Source: an uncultured Oscillospiraceae bacterium
GTDB taxonomy: Bacteria; Bacillota; Clostridia; Oscillospirales; JAAYXM01
Reading direction: 5' to 3'
Assembly: GCA_934646115.1 (NCBI GenBank)
Contig: CAKUEM010000027.1
Location: forward strand, 1 to 25,409
DNA length: 25,409 bases
Shown here: piece by piece, positions 15,081-23,429 of the stretch
Layout of the letters: each line of letters opens with the position of its first letter
How positions within the stretch are numbered: position 1 is the stretch's first letter
Translations under genes and position numbers: made by a program
Notes under the pieces: model-generated
Database searches by the model: none
What the model was told of the DNA's origin: nothing
The model's input: the letters and a program-made list of their open reading frames with translations, nothing else

Positions 15081-15941
15081 TTATTCCTGCGCTTCCGGCG
15101 ATTTCACAAGATGCGCGCGATAATACGAGGGCGACACGCCGATCGTTTTCTTAAAAATCTGGCTGAACACGGTGGGGTCATAGCCGACAGAATATGCAAC
15201 GTCAGCTATAGTGGCATAAGGGTTTTCCAGAAACTCGCACGCTTTTTTCATGCGGAATGAAATTAAAAAATCCTGCGGCGAGATGCCAATGCTCTTTTTA
15301 AACAGCGAGAAGAAATAGCTGCGGTTCAGCCCCAAATGATTCGCCACATCGGCGACCTTGATTTTTTTATAATAATTGGCGCGAATGAAACGGATCGCGG
15401 CATTTGCATAGGAAGATGTGGCTTGAATTTCATATACCTCGCTGCTCGGCGGAGAGAGCAGGTCGGCAAGCAGCTCATAAGTCAGCGAGAGACGGCGCAG
15501 ATTCGCCGCACCGTCAAGCCGCTCATCCAGCGCGGCCAAGCTGCGGAAATGGCGATAGATATTTTTTCCAATAGGGAACGGAAAAACCGGGTTATGCCGG
15601 GAAATTCCCATCTGGGCAAACAGCGATTCCAGCGAGCTGCCATCCAGCAGGACCCAGGAAAAACACCAGGGATCCTCAGCGTCTGCCCGCTCCACAGAGA
15701 TAACACCGGGGTATATCACGAACGCCTGTCCTTGCTCAATCGCGAAGCTTTTATCATCAATTTGAAGAACGCCGCGCCCGCCGATGCATAGCTCAATGAT
15801 ATAGCCGTCGCGAAGGACCGGCCCGTTCACATGCCCGGGCGGAAGCGGCAAAGTGTCGCAATCAGCCCAAAAAACATTGATATCCGGGGGGAGCGTGTGA
15901 TCGATAAAGGTAAGCTTGAGTTCCGATTCATGCTCAGCCAT
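15081..15941 (-). CDS. AraC-family transcriptional regulator with cupin-like sensor
   Basis: A 286-residue regulator. The N-terminal half is an AraC-type cupin sensor (YIIELCIGGRGVLQIDDKSF, then GQAFVIYPG), which usually binds a sugar or related small molecule. The C-terminal 100 residues hold the two helix-turn-helix motifs: IKVADVANHLGLNRSYFFSLFKK and TIADVAYSVGYDPTVFSQIFKK followed by GVSPSYYR. The ATG at 15939-15941 is preferred since GAGAGG lies 8 nt upstream; a TTG two codons earlier is not well spaced. It is divergent from the putative glycoside hydrolase at 16069 and very likely controls it, probably as a carbohydrate-responsive activator. Confidence 0.92.
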   Translation of the reverse strand: MAEHESELKLTFIDHTLPPDINVFWADCDTLPLPPGHVNGPVLRDGYIIELCIGGRGVLQIDDKSFAIEQGQAFVIYPGVISVERADAEDPWCFSWVLLDGSSLESLFAQMGISRHNPVFPFPIGKNIYRHFRSLAALDERLDGAANLRRLSLTYELLADLLSPPSSEVYEIQATSSYANAAIRFIRANYYKKIKVADVANHLGLNRSYFFSLFKKSIGISPQDFLISFRMKKACEFLENPYATIADVAYSVGYDPTVFSQIFKKTIGVSPSYYRAHLVKSPEAQE

Positions 15942-15979
15942 ACCCAAGACCTCTCATTCTTGAAAAAATAAAAAACTTT

Positions 15980-16030
15980 ATCTATGATTATGCTAACATT
16001 TTAACATGTACTTGTCAATAGATCTATGAT
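15980..16030. promoter_or_regulatory. Overlapping divergent promoters with direct repeats
   Basis: Rightward: TTAACA (16001-16006), 18 nt, TATGAT (16025-16030). Leftward, on the minus strand: TTGACA (16013-16018), 17 nt, TAGCAT (15990-15995). The sequence ATCTATGAT occurs twice in the same orientation (15980-15988 and 16022-16030), 42 bp apart or four DNA turns, and ACTTGT repeats at 16010 and 16033. These are candidate half-sites for the AraC protein. Confidence 0.5.
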
Positions 16031-16068
16031 AGACTTGTAAAAGCAAAATGAAACGGGAGGTTATACAT

Positions 16069-17121
16069 ATGGAAAAGTATGTGCCGCTTAATAAGGGAAT
16101 CGCATACCATGGAAACCGCATGCTTGCGCATATTCGCGCGGATATGGAAGAAATTATGCGCGCCGGATTTAACACGGTTGTGCATATGTTTACGCATAAC
16201 GATTGGGATCGGCATAAGACTATCATGAAAGAAATTTTTGAGATCACCAAATCCTTCGGGCTGGACGTTTGGGTGGATAACTGGGGTCTTGGAGGCCCTC
16301 CGGGGGATCTTTCGCATTTTCTCGCCGCGCATCCGGAAGCGCATCAGTATTATAACAACGGCGAGATGGATCCGATCCGCGCCTGCTACAACGCGCCGTC
16401 TTTCCGCCAGTTTACGAAGGACTGGATCGATGTGGTTCGCGAGGCGGGCGGCACGAAAATTTTCTGGGACGAGCCGCATCTGGTCGGTCAGGAATGGATC
16501 GATAAGCTCACGCCGGGCAAGTGGACCTGCCACTGCAAGGAGTGCGAGCGGCTGTTCGAAGAGCGGTATCATAAGCCGATGCCGAAGGAATATTCGCCGG
16601 AGGTCGCGGAGTTCCGCGAGTGGACCGTGGTCAATTACTTCACCATGGCGGCGGATTATGCGAAGAGCCTTGGTATGTACAACTCGGTTTGCATGATGCT
16701 GGGCGGCTATTATGGTGTTGACGTGAAGGAGATGTGCTCTGTGCCATCGCTGGATAACGTCGGCTCTGATCCGTATTGGACCGATGAGGTCGGGTATCAG
16801 GAAGTGTATCGCTATGTGTATGAAAAGACAAAGCTGAACCTTGATATCTGTGAGAAATATCAGAAGGATCACAACGTTTGGATCAAAACGTATAACAACC
16901 CGATCGGCCGCGAGGAAGAGATCATCGCGGCGGCAGACGCGATGTATGACGCAGGCGCGCGCAATATCTTTGCGTGGAGCTTCCGCGGCGCGGACGCGAA
17001 CGACTATCGCGCAAAGAACCCGGGTCGCACCTGGGAGATCACCAAGGAAGCGTATCGCCGCATTACCGATCGGGATCGCGATGCGCAGCTCGCCTTTGCG
17101 CGCGCGCAAATTGGAAAATAA
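16069..17121 (+). CDS. Putative TIM-barrel glycoside hydrolase-like protein
   Basis: A 350-residue cytosolic protein with no signal peptide. Beta-strand/alpha-helix alternation (GFNTVVHMFTHNDW, LDVWVDNWGL, TKIFWDEPHL, NIFAWSFRG) reads as a (beta/alpha)8 barrel. WDEPHL with Glu135 at the end of a strand is a good candidate for a catalytic acid. The C-x-C-x2-C segment (C154, C156, C159 in TCHCKECERLFEERY) is a pattern often seen in GH42-like and other uncharacterised hydrolase-like barrels. I cannot assign a numbered family or substrate. The ATG at 16069 is chosen for GGGAGG 8 nt upstream over an ATG at 16048. Divergence from an AraC regulator suggests a carbohydrate-induced role; no transporter lies next to it in this window. 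Confidence 0.6.
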   Translation: MEKYVPLNKGIAYHGNRMLAHIRADMEEIMRAGFNTVVHMFTHNDWDRHKTIMKEIFEITKSFGLDVWVDNWGLGGPPGDLSHFLAAHPEAHQYYNNGEMDPIRACYNAPSFRQFTKDWIDVVREAGGTKIFWDEPHLVGQEWIDKLTPGKWTCHCKECERLFEERYHKPMPKEYSPEVAEFREWTVVNYFTMAADYAKSLGMYNSVCMMLGGYYGVDVKEMCSVPSLDNVGSDPYWTDEVGYQEVYRYVYEKTKLNLDICEKYQKDHNVWIKTYNNPIGREEEIIAAADAMYDAGARNIFAWSFRGADANDYRAKNPGRTWEITKEAYRRITDRDRDAQLAFARAQIGK

Positions 17122-17137
17122 TTGATCGGATCACACG

Positions 17138-17175
17138 ATCGGCGGGGACAGGCTTTTATCCCCGCCGATTTTTTT
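17138..17175 (+). terminator. Intrinsic terminator of the hydrolase-like gene
   Basis: ATCGGCGGGGA pairs with TCCCCGCCGAT around a short loop and is followed by seven T residues. It lies 16 nt after the stop codon. Confidence 0.88.
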
Positions 17176-17208
17176 GCGCCCGGAATGCACGGAAAAAAGC
17201 AAACGTTC

Positions 17209-17237
17209 TTTACTTTTACGGTTTAGTGTGTTAAAAT
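17209..17237 (+). promoter_or_regulatory. Sigma-A promoter of the yerC-methyltransferase unit
   Basis: TTTACT (17209-17214), 17 nt, TAAAAT (17232-17237), with TG one base ahead of the -10. It lies 23 nt upstream of the regulator's ATG. Confidence 0.65.
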
Positions 17238-17260
17238 ATAAAAGAAAGGAGCTGGGCAAT

Positions 17261-17560
17261 ATGGCAGAACTATTTGACGATCATCAGGCGCATGTGTTTT
17301 TTGATGCATTGCTTGCGCTGGATACGCGGGCGGATTGCCGCGATTTTTTTCTGGATCTCTGCACGATCAAGGAGCTGGAGGCAATGGTGCAGCGCTATCA
17401 CGTGGCGCGCATGCTCTCGCAGGGGAAGTTGTATACCGAGATCGTTGCGGAAACGGGCGCATCCACTGCGACGATCAGCCGGGTGAACCGCTCGCTTTCT
17501 TACGGGCATGACGGATATCGAAGGCTGATTAAAAAATGCGGAGATGGCGCGGATGAGTAG
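17261..17560 (+). CDS. TrpR-like YerC/YecD family DNA-binding regulator
   Basis: A 99-residue all-helical protein. FFLDLCTIKELEAMVQRYHVARML followed by YTEIVAETGASTATISRVNRSL is the Trp-repressor-superfamily fold, with the helix-turn-helix at about residues 55-80; this arrangement is typical of YerC/YecD proteins, whose ligand is not established. The ATG at 17261 has AAAGGAG 9 nt upstream. It precedes, and overlaps by 8 nt, a methyltransferase gene. No tryptophan genes are nearby, so control of trp biosynthesis should not be assumed. Confidence 0.88.
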   Translation: MAELFDDHQAHVFFDALLALDTRADCRDFFLDLCTIKELEAMVQRYHVARMLSQGKLYTEIVAETGASTATISRVNRSLSYGHDGYRRLIKKCGDGADE

Positions 17561-18302
17561 CTATGGGCGCCTGGCGGACAGCTATGATTTATTTACCGCC
17601 GATGTGGAATACTCCGTATGGGCAGATTATTATGAAGAGATTTTTCGCCGCTTTCACGCAAAGCCGGAGATGATCCTTGACCTGGCGTGCGGCACAGGCT
17701 CGCTGACGGTTGCGCTTGCGCAGCGTGGGTATGACATGATCGGGGTCGATGCGTCAAGCGATATGCTTGCGGTTGCGATGCAAAAGGCGCAGGAGCTGCC
17801 GGCAATGCCGCTTTTTCTGTGCCAGCGCATGGAGGAGCTGGATCTGTACGGCACGGTGGATGCCGCGATCTGCGCGCTGGACAGCTTGAATTATTTAACG
17901 AGCGCGGCGGCGCTGCGTACGGCGTTTGCGCGCCTGCGCTTCTTTGTGCGTCCGGGCGGGCTTGTTATATTTGACGTGAATACCGAGGCGAAGTTCCGCG
18001 CGATGGACGGGGAGTCCTATCTGCGCGATGAAGAAAATCATTTTTGCGCATGGAGCGCGGAATATGACGAAAATACGCGGCTATGCCGCATGATGATGGA
18101 TATTTTTGACCGCGACGGTGCGCTTTGGGCGCGCAGCAGCGAGGAGCATATCGAGCGCGCGCATAGCGAGGAAGAGCTGCATGCGGCGCTGCGCGACGCG
18201 GGCTTTCGCTGCCTTGCGCGTTGGGATGCGCTGAGCTTCCGCGATGCGGATGCGGCATCGCAGCGCGTGTTCTGGGTTGCCGAGAGGGGAGAACAGGTCT
18301 GA
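17553..18302 (+). CDS. Class I SAM-dependent methyltransferase
   Basis: A 249-residue Rossmann-fold methyltransferase. Motif I is ILDLACGTGSLTVAL (about residues 41-55), then DMIGVDASSDML (motif II), a central DAAICALDSLNYL and a post-motif VRPGGLVIFDVNTEAKF. The substrate cannot be predicted; small-molecule methyltransferases of the UbiE/Methyltransf_25 type look like this. The ATG at 17553 is chosen because GGAG lies 9 nt upstream, while the ATG at 17544 directly abuts it. The start overlaps the regulator's stop by 8 nt, showing coupling. An unassigned 364-nt stretch then separates it from hslO. Confidence 0.85.
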   Translation: MSSYGRLADSYDLFTADVEYSVWADYYEEIFRRFHAKPEMILDLACGTGSLTVALAQRGYDMIGVDASSDMLAVAMQKAQELPAMPLFLCQRMEELDLYGTVDAAICALDSLNYLTSAAALRTAFARLRFFVRPGGLVIFDVNTEAKFRAMDGESYLRDEENHFCAWSAEYDENTRLCRMMMDIFDRDGALWARSSEEHIERAHSEEELHAALRDAGFRCLARWDALSFRDADAASQRVFWVAERGEQV

Positions 18303-18666
18303 AGCTCGAGCGGTATGTCATGGCATAACAGATTTTTTTGCAAATTCGCTTTGCGCGCGTGGGGCTAACAGGCGGATATCCGGCGGAAAAGGACAATGAC
18401 GGCTGTTATTTCCTGGGAAAAATTCGCGCGCCGGAGACGATCGCTGAGCGAAAGGAATTTTGCGACCGCGCGGTCGCATGGCGCTTTACGCAAAATTCGG
18501 CGCACGGTGTCAGCGAGGGGAAACGTGCCCGCCGTGCCGAAGCCCGGGCAAACGGGAATATCCGCGCGCGGCGCGCACCGCGGAGCATGCGGCGGCGATC
18601 CCGTGCAGGCAGATGCTTGGCGCGTATGCGGTGAGTTTTGAACGATAAAATAGAGGAGAAACGATC
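18303..18666 (+). other. 364-nt stretch without a recognised gene, rich in inverted repeats
   Basis: Between the methyltransferase and hslO. Frames here (for example 18338-18634 and 18460-18648) are Arg-rich, lack good ribosome sites and resemble nothing known. It contains an 18-bp perfect palindrome (18461-18478) and a 10-bp inverted repeat GAATTTTGCG (18455-18464) / CGCAAAATTC (18489-18498) that would enclose most of it, followed by very GC-rich sequence. A T7 run at 18331-18337 follows only weak pairing. This may be a decayed gene or a structured leader of hslO. Confidence 0.4.
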
Positions 18667-19557
18667 ATGGGCAAGATCATTCGGGGCATGACTCAGGACG
18701 GAACGATTAAATTTGCGGCAATTGAGGGGCGCGACATTGTGGAGCGCGCGCGAGCGATTCACAACGCATCGCCGGTCGTTACGGCGGCGCTCGGGCGAAC
18801 GCTGCTTGCCGCTTCACTTTTGGGCAACGATTTAAAGGACGATGGCAATTCGCTTACGATCACAGTGACGGGCGACGGCCCGATCGGGAAAATCATTGTG
18901 GTGAGTGATGCGCATGGCAATGTGCGCGGGCGGTGTACGCATCCGCAGGTTGATCTTCCGCTGCGCAAACGGGATGGGAAGCTGGATGTTTCCGGCGTGG
19001 TCGGAACGGTGGGAACGCTTACCGTGGTTAAGGATATCGGCGTGGGCGACCCGTATATCGGGCAGGTCGCGCTGACAAGCGGCGAGATCGCGGAGGATGT
19101 GACCCGCTATTTGGCGGAGAGCGAGCAGATCCCAAGCGCGTGCGCGCTTGGTGTGCTGGTCGATCGCGATTACAGCGTGCTGGCGGCGGGCGGATATATC
19201 CTGTCGCTGATGCCGGGCGCGGGGGAGGCGCTGATCGCGCAGCTGGAGAAGAATCTGGCGGAGCTCCCCGCGGTTACAACGATGCTGCATGACGGCGCGG
19301 ATATGAAGCAGGTCATTTGCGCCGCGCTGCGCGGCTTTGAGGTGAAGTTTTTAGAGGAGGACGCGGTGGAATATCGCTGCTTTTGCTCGCGAGAGCGCGT
19401 GGAAACCGCGCTGATCAGCATGGGCATCGAGGAGCTGGAGCGGTTGCGCGATGAGCGCAAGGACGCGGAAGTAACGTGTCAGTTCTGCGATCAGGTCTAT
19501 TATTTCACGCCGGAGCAGCTGGATGATATGATCCGGCGCTTAAAAGAGAAACAATAA
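18667..19557 (+). CDS. hslO: Redox-regulated chaperone Hsp33
   Basis: A 296-residue cytosolic holdase chaperone activated by oxidation. The N-terminal domain shows GKIIRGMTQDGTIKF, then LTITVTGDGPIGKIIVVSDAHGNVRG and SGVVGTVGTLTVVKD. The C-terminal zinc switch has all four cysteines: C238 and C240 (CFC) and C271 and C274 (CQFC), so the redox switch is intact. Length is normal. AGAGGAG precedes the ATG at 18667. It follows the yerC-methyltransferase pair, an arrangement seen in other Clostridia, but may have its own transcript. Confidence 0.96.
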   Translation: MGKIIRGMTQDGTIKFAAIEGRDIVERARAIHNASPVVTAALGRTLLAASLLGNDLKDDGNSLTITVTGDGPIGKIIVVSDAHGNVRGRCTHPQVDLPLRKRDGKLDVSGVVGTVGTLTVVKDIGVGDPYIGQVALTSGEIAEDVTRYLAESEQIPSACALGVLVDRDYSVLAAGGYILSLMPGAGEALIAQLEKNLAELPAVTTMLHDGADMKQVICAALRGFEVKFLEEDAVEYRCFCSRERVETALISMGIEELERLRDERKDAEVTCQFCDQVYYFTPEQLDDMIRRLKEKQ

Positions 19558-19565
19558 AAATTATG

Positions 19566-19597
19566 AATCGCCCCCGTTGAAAGCGGGGGCGATTTTT
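19566..19597 (+). terminator. Intrinsic terminator of hslO
   Basis: AATCGCCCCCG pairs with CGGGGGCGATT around TTGAAAG and is followed by T residues. It lies 8 nt after the hslO stop codon. Confidence 0.88.
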
Positions 19598-19602
19598 ATG
19601 GC

Positions 19603-19644
19603 AAAAAATATCGACCTCCTGCAAAAACATGCAGAAGGTCGATA
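19603..19644 (-). terminator. Intrinsic terminator of the DegT-type gene
   Basis: On the minus strand TATCGACCTTCTGC pairs with GCAGGAGGTCGATA (one mismatch), followed by T6. It stands back to back with the hslO terminator, cleanly insulating the two converging units. Confidence 0.85.
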
Positions 19645-19674
19645 CGTCATGCAAAAATAGAATGAATAGGGGGC

Positions 19675-21006
19675 TTATTTAAAGAGGTTGATGCTGCGAC
19701 CGCTCTTCGGCTTGATGCTCGCAAGCTCTTCCGCATGCTCCGTCTCATAAGCCTTTAACTCGTCAAGGTTTGCAGCAACCTTATGATATGCAGCCGCATA
19801 CTGATCGAGCAGATCCTTGCACGGCTTCTCAAAGCGCGGCGCAAGCATGAACGCAGCATCAGCCAGATACTCCGTGATCGGGAGGGAAAGACCGGCGCTG
19901 GTGCGATTTTCCGCAGCATACGGGCACTTGACCGGGCAGCCCTTGCCATGCACATCGCCATCGGTGAACAGCTTCGCCTCATGCAGGTGGCCATAGCCGC
20001 ACAGACCGCAAATCACGCCCTCTGCCGCAAGCGCCTTGAGCAGCGTGACCAGGCGGATGCCGCCGAACTTCTCATGGTCATAGCGCGCATAGTGATACGA
20101 GAACTCCTTCTCGCAGTCGTCATATGTTTTCTGCAGAGCGATGAAATCGATATCTGAGATCTGCTTCTCTAAGTAAAGCGCGTTGTCGTTGCGGATCTTA
20201 TTTCTGCGGTCAAGATCGTCAAACTCTACGTTTGCAATCGCGATACCGACCGGGTGGCAGCGGAACTTATGACCCATACCGGTCAGCGAATACTGCTTAT
20301 ACACCGAGCTGTCATCCAACGCGCCGAGACGCTCGTAGCAGCCAAGCGCGATCGCGCGCTCATAATAATCCTTATTATTGGTTACGAGGATACCGCCCTC
20401 ACCGGCGACGAGGATCTTAGAGCCCTGCATGCTGAAGCAGCCGACGTCACCGATCGAGCCGACTTTTTTGCCCTTATACATTGCGCCGTGCGCATGCGAG
20501 CAGTCTTCAATTACGCGGAGGTCATGCTTCTTTGCGATCGCCATGATCGCGTCCATATCGCAGGGGGTACCCCAAACGTGAACGACCATGATTGCCTTGG
20601 TTTTCGGCGTGATGCGCTTTTCCACGTCAGCCGGGTCGATGCAGTGCGTATCCGGGTCGACCTCACAGAAGACCGGAACGCCGTTCGCCGCGATGATCGG
20701 GGCGGCGCTTGCCCAGAAGGTGAAGGACGGAACGATCACTTCATCGCCGGGACCAACGCCAACGCCAAACAGCGCGGACTGCAGGCAGGATGTACCGTTT
20801 GAGAGACATGCGCCATACTTCACACCGATATATTTGGTAAAGCGCGCCTCAAACTCCGCAACGACCGGAGAAGTGGAGATCTCGCCCTTTTTCATGAGTT
20901 CAACCGCGGCGTCGATCGCCTTCTGCGAAACAATGGGTAAGTTGCCTTCTGTTTCATAATCGAGGGTGACACTTTTAGGACCACCAAGTAATGCTAACTG
21001 AGCCAT
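19675..21006 (-). CDS. DegT/DnrJ/EryC1/StrS family PLP aminotransferase
   Basis: A 443-residue PLP-dependent enzyme of the sugar-aminotransferase family. The body carries YGACLSNGTSCLQSAL, GDEVIVPSFTFWASAAPI and VIEDCSHAHGA (Asp168 for the PLP nitrogen); the Schiff-base Lys197 lies in FSMQGSKILVAGEGG. The C-terminal part has several cysteines (GLCGYGH, KGCPVKCPY). Members aminate keto-sugars or inososes; this reading cannot fix the substrate. The ATG at 21004-21006 has GGGAGG 9 nt upstream and is preferred to a start at 21033. It stands alone: no nucleotide-sugar, glycosyltransferase or aminocyclitol genes accompany it here. Tandem palindromes cover its leader. Confidence 0.88.
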   Translation of the reverse strand: MAQLALLGGPKSVTLDYETEGNLPIVSQKAIDAAVELMKKGEISTSPVVAEFEARFTKYIGVKYGACLSNGTSCLQSALFGVGVGPGDEVIVPSFTFWASAAPIIAANGVPVFCEVDPDTHCIDPADVEKRITPKTKAIMVVHVWGTPCDMDAIMAIAKKHDLRVIEDCSHAHGAMYKGKKVGSIGDVGCFSMQGSKILVAGEGGILVTNNKDYYERAIALGCYERLGALDDSSVYKQYSLTGMGHKFRCHPVGIAIANVEFDDLDRRNKIRNDNALYLEKQISDIDFIALQKTYDDCEKEFSYHYARYDHEKFGGIRLVTLLKALAAEGVICGLCGYGHLHEAKLFTDGDVHGKGCPVKCPYAAENRTSAGLSLPITEYLADAAFMLAPRFEKPCKDLLDQYAAAYHKVAANLDELKAYETEHAEELASIKPKSGRSINLFK

Positions 21007-21022
21007 AATCAGATACCTCCCA

Positions 21023-21060
21023 AATGATTTCAATCATTACTGGAATGATTTTCTATCATT
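21023..21060 (-). promoter_or_regulatory. Tandem AATGAT/ATCATT palindromes in the DegT leader
   Basis: On the minus strand two inverted repeats follow each other: AATGAT-N5-ATCATT, five bases, then AATGAT-N4-ATCATT. The second ends 1 nt before the GGGAGG ribosome site. Four copies of one half-site in 38 bp look like a repressor operator or a hairpin gating translation. A separate inverted repeat, TAGTTTT-N6-AAAACTA, lies at 21070-21089. Confidence 0.5.
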
Positions 21061-21235
21061 AAGATAACATAGTTTTTTGCGCAAAACTACATATTTTTTA
21101 CGAGAAAACATGCGTATTTTCTTCAAAATGCAAAAGTGAAGCGATTATAAAAACAATAATAAATTATGAAATATGAGTAAAATAATGAAAAATAGCTACA
21201 AAACGTGGTAAAAAAATCAGATAAATACGGGAAAG

Positions 21236-23368
21236 TTAATTTGAGGGAAGTGAATCCTTTTTCATCGTCAAGGCAATACGCCCGCGCTCCGGTTCGACAG
21301 AAAGCACCCAAACGGTCACGATATCGCCGACCTTCAGCACCTCGGACGGATGGCGGATAAACCGGTCGCAGATCTGCGAAATATGCACCAGACCGTCCTG
21401 ATGCACGCCGATATCCACAAACGCGCCGAAATCGATCACATTACGCACTGTTCCGGTCAGCTCCATACCGGGCTTTAAATCGTTTAAATCCATCACATCG
21501 GTGCGCAGCTGCGGCGGCGGAAGCTCGTCGCGCGGGTCGCGCCCGGGCTTTTGCAGCTCCTTGATCATATCGAGCAGAGTGGGAACGCCGACGCCGCATT
21601 GCGCGGCAAGTGCCGTAGCGCCCTCATTTTTCAAAAGCTCCGGAAGCTCCTGCGGCGCGGAGAGCTTTAAAAGCTGCTCAGCCGCACTGTAAGACTCCGG
21701 ATGAATGCCGGTATGATCGAGCAGGTTGCGGCTTTCGGGAATGCGCAGAAAGCCCGCGCACTGCTCATACGCTTTTGGACCGAGCTTCGGCACTTTTTTC
21801 AGCGCCGTGCGCGTGGTGAACGCGCCGTTTTCCTCGCGGTAAGCCACGATGTTTTTCGCAACCGCCGTGCTGATGCCGGAAACATAGGAAAGCAGCGGCG
21901 CAGACGCAGTGTTTAAATCCACGCCCACGCGGTTTACGCAATCCTCCACCACGCCGCTAAGCGCTGTGTCAAGCCGCGCCGCGGGCATATCGTGCTGATA
22001 TTGCCCCACGCCGATCGACTTGGGATCGATTTTCACAAGCTCTGCCAGCGGGTCCTGCAAGCGGCGCGCGATCGAAACTGCGCTGCGCAGCGACACGTCA
22101 TAATCCGGAAACTCCTCCGCCGCGAGCCGGGACGCGGAATAGACCGACGCGCCCGCCTCGTTGACGACCATATATTGCAGCCCGCAGCTGCACTCCGCAA
22201 CAAGCTCTGCGATGAACACCTCGGTCTCATGCGAGGCGGTGCCGTTGCCGATCGAAAAAATTTCAACATGATGCGTTTGGATCAGACGCTTGAGAACGCG
22301 CTTGGCATCCTCGGTTTTGTTCTGCGGCGGCGTGGGGTAGACGACCGCGGTATCAAGCACTTTCCCGGTTGGATCGACCACGGCGATCTTGCATCCGGTG
22401 CGATACGCCGGGTCGACGCCCATCACAACGCGCCCTTTCACCGGCGGCTGCATGAGCAGCTGCGCCAAATTCAGCCCAAACATATGGATCGCCTGCTCGT
22501 TGGCGCGTTCGGTCAGCATGCCGCGCAGCTCGCGCTCAAGTGATGGGAAGAGCAGGCGCGACCAGGCGTCCTCGCAGATCGCGCGCAGGCGCGCGGGGCA
22601 TTTTCCGTCCAGCCGCGCGATCGAGGAGAACAGAATGCCAACTGCGGGCGCGCTTTCCGCCTCGATACTGACCTTGAGAAAGCCCTCGCGCTCGCCGCGG
22701 TTGATCGCAAGCACGCGGTGATTTTGCACCCGCGCGAGCGGCTCTTCATATTCATAATACATGCGATAGACCGAGTCTTCCTCCTTTGCGGCGCGCGCGG
22801 TCAGCTTTGCGCCGCGGCGCAGTTTTTCACGCGCGGCGGCGCGGATCGCTGCATCGTCTGAGAGCTGCTCGGCAATGATATCGCCTGCGCCGGAAAGCGC
22901 GGCGGACGCATCTTCCACGCCCTTTTCCGCAGCGACATAGTCCTCGGCGGCGCGCGCAAGCGCTGCATCATCCAGCTGCTGCGCGAGGATGAGCTCCGCA
23001 AGCGGAGCAAGCCCGCGCTCGCGCGCAACGGTGGCGCGCGTGCGGCGTTTGGGGCGGTACGGGCGATAAAGATCCTCCAGCGCGGTCAGCGTTTCGGCGC
23101 GATCGATCGCGTCACGCAGGGCATCGGTCAGCTTATCCTGCTCCTCAATGCTGCGCAGGATCTCTTCACGCCGTTTCTCTAAATTGCGCAGATAGGCAAG
23201 CCGGTCTGCCAGCGCGCGCAGCACCTGATCGTCCACGTTGCCGGTCAGCTCCTTGCGGTAACGCGCGATGAACGGGATGGTGTTGCCTTCGTCGATCAAT
23301 GCGATGATATGCTCGACATATTTTGTAAGTAACCCGAATTCTTCGGTCAACAGTGCGGTAATATTCAT
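21236..23368 (-). CDS. tex: Tex family S1 RNA-binding transcription accessory protein
   Basis: A 710-residue cytoplasmic RNA-binding protein. The order is an N-terminal helical domain (GNTIPFIARYRKELTG is the family hallmark, near residue 30), a YqgF/RNase H-like domain (about 314-450, MGVDPAYRTGCKIAVVD), helix-hairpin-helix segments (about 480-555, with DLNTASAPLLSYVSGIS), and a C-terminal S1 domain (about 626-700, GTVRNVIDFGAFVDIGVHQDGLVHIS). Tex is linked to transcription and RNA metabolism and to toxin expression in Bordetella; its exact role is not settled. The ATG at 23366-23368 is chosen for GGAAGGA 9 nt upstream; the open frame continues 63 codons further without support. It has its own promoter. 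Confidence 0.95.
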   Translation of the reverse strand: MNITALLTEEFGLLTKYVEHIIALIDEGNTIPFIARYRKELTGNVDDQVLRALADRLAYLRNLEKRREEILRSIEEQDKLTDALRDAIDRAETLTALEDLYRPYRPKRRTRATVARERGLAPLAELILAQQLDDAALARAAEDYVAAEKGVEDASAALSGAGDIIAEQLSDDAAIRAAAREKLRRGAKLTARAAKEEDSVYRMYYEYEEPLARVQNHRVLAINRGEREGFLKVSIEAESAPAVGILFSSIARLDGKCPARLRAICEDAWSRLLFPSLERELRGMLTERANEQAIHMFGLNLAQLLMQPPVKGRVVMGVDPAYRTGCKIAVVDPTGKVLDTAVVYPTPPQNKTEDAKRVLKRLIQTHHVEIFSIGNGTASHETEVFIAELVAECSCGLQYMVVNEAGASVYSASRLAAEEFPDYDVSLRSAVSIARRLQDPLAELVKIDPKSIGVGQYQHDMPAARLDTALSGVVEDCVNRVGVDLNTASAPLLSYVSGISTAVAKNIVAYREENGAFTTRTALKKVPKLGPKAYEQCAGFLRIPESRNLLDHTGIHPESYSAAEQLLKLSAPQELPELLKNEGATALAAQCGVGVPTLLDMIKELQKPGRDPRDELPPPQLRTDVMDLNDLKPGMELTGTVRNVIDFGAFVDIGVHQDGLVHISQICDRFIRHPSEVLKVGDIVTVWVLSVEPERGRIALTMKKDSLPSN

Positions 23369-23398
23369 GTGGCGAAGTCCTTCCGTTTTTTTAAAAAT

Positions 23399-23427
23399 AG
23401 TATACCATATTTTGCATACTGTGACCA
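23399..23427 (-). promoter_or_regulatory. Sigma-A promoter of tex
   Basis: On the minus strand TGGTCA (23422-23427), 17 nt, TATACT (23399-23404), with an extended TG. The -35 lies directly beside the T tract of the terminator of the preceding gene. Confidence 0.65.
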
Positions 23428-23429
23428 GT

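Noticed and set aside
18338..18634. 98-codon Arg-rich plus-strand frame between the methyltransferase and hslO
   Set aside because: No ribosome site and a run of Arg codons typical of GC-rich shadow frames; kept only as an unexplained stretch.
20254..20802. 182-codon frame antisense to the DegT-type gene
   Set aside because: Lies fully within a gene with intact catalytic motifs and has no family resemblance.
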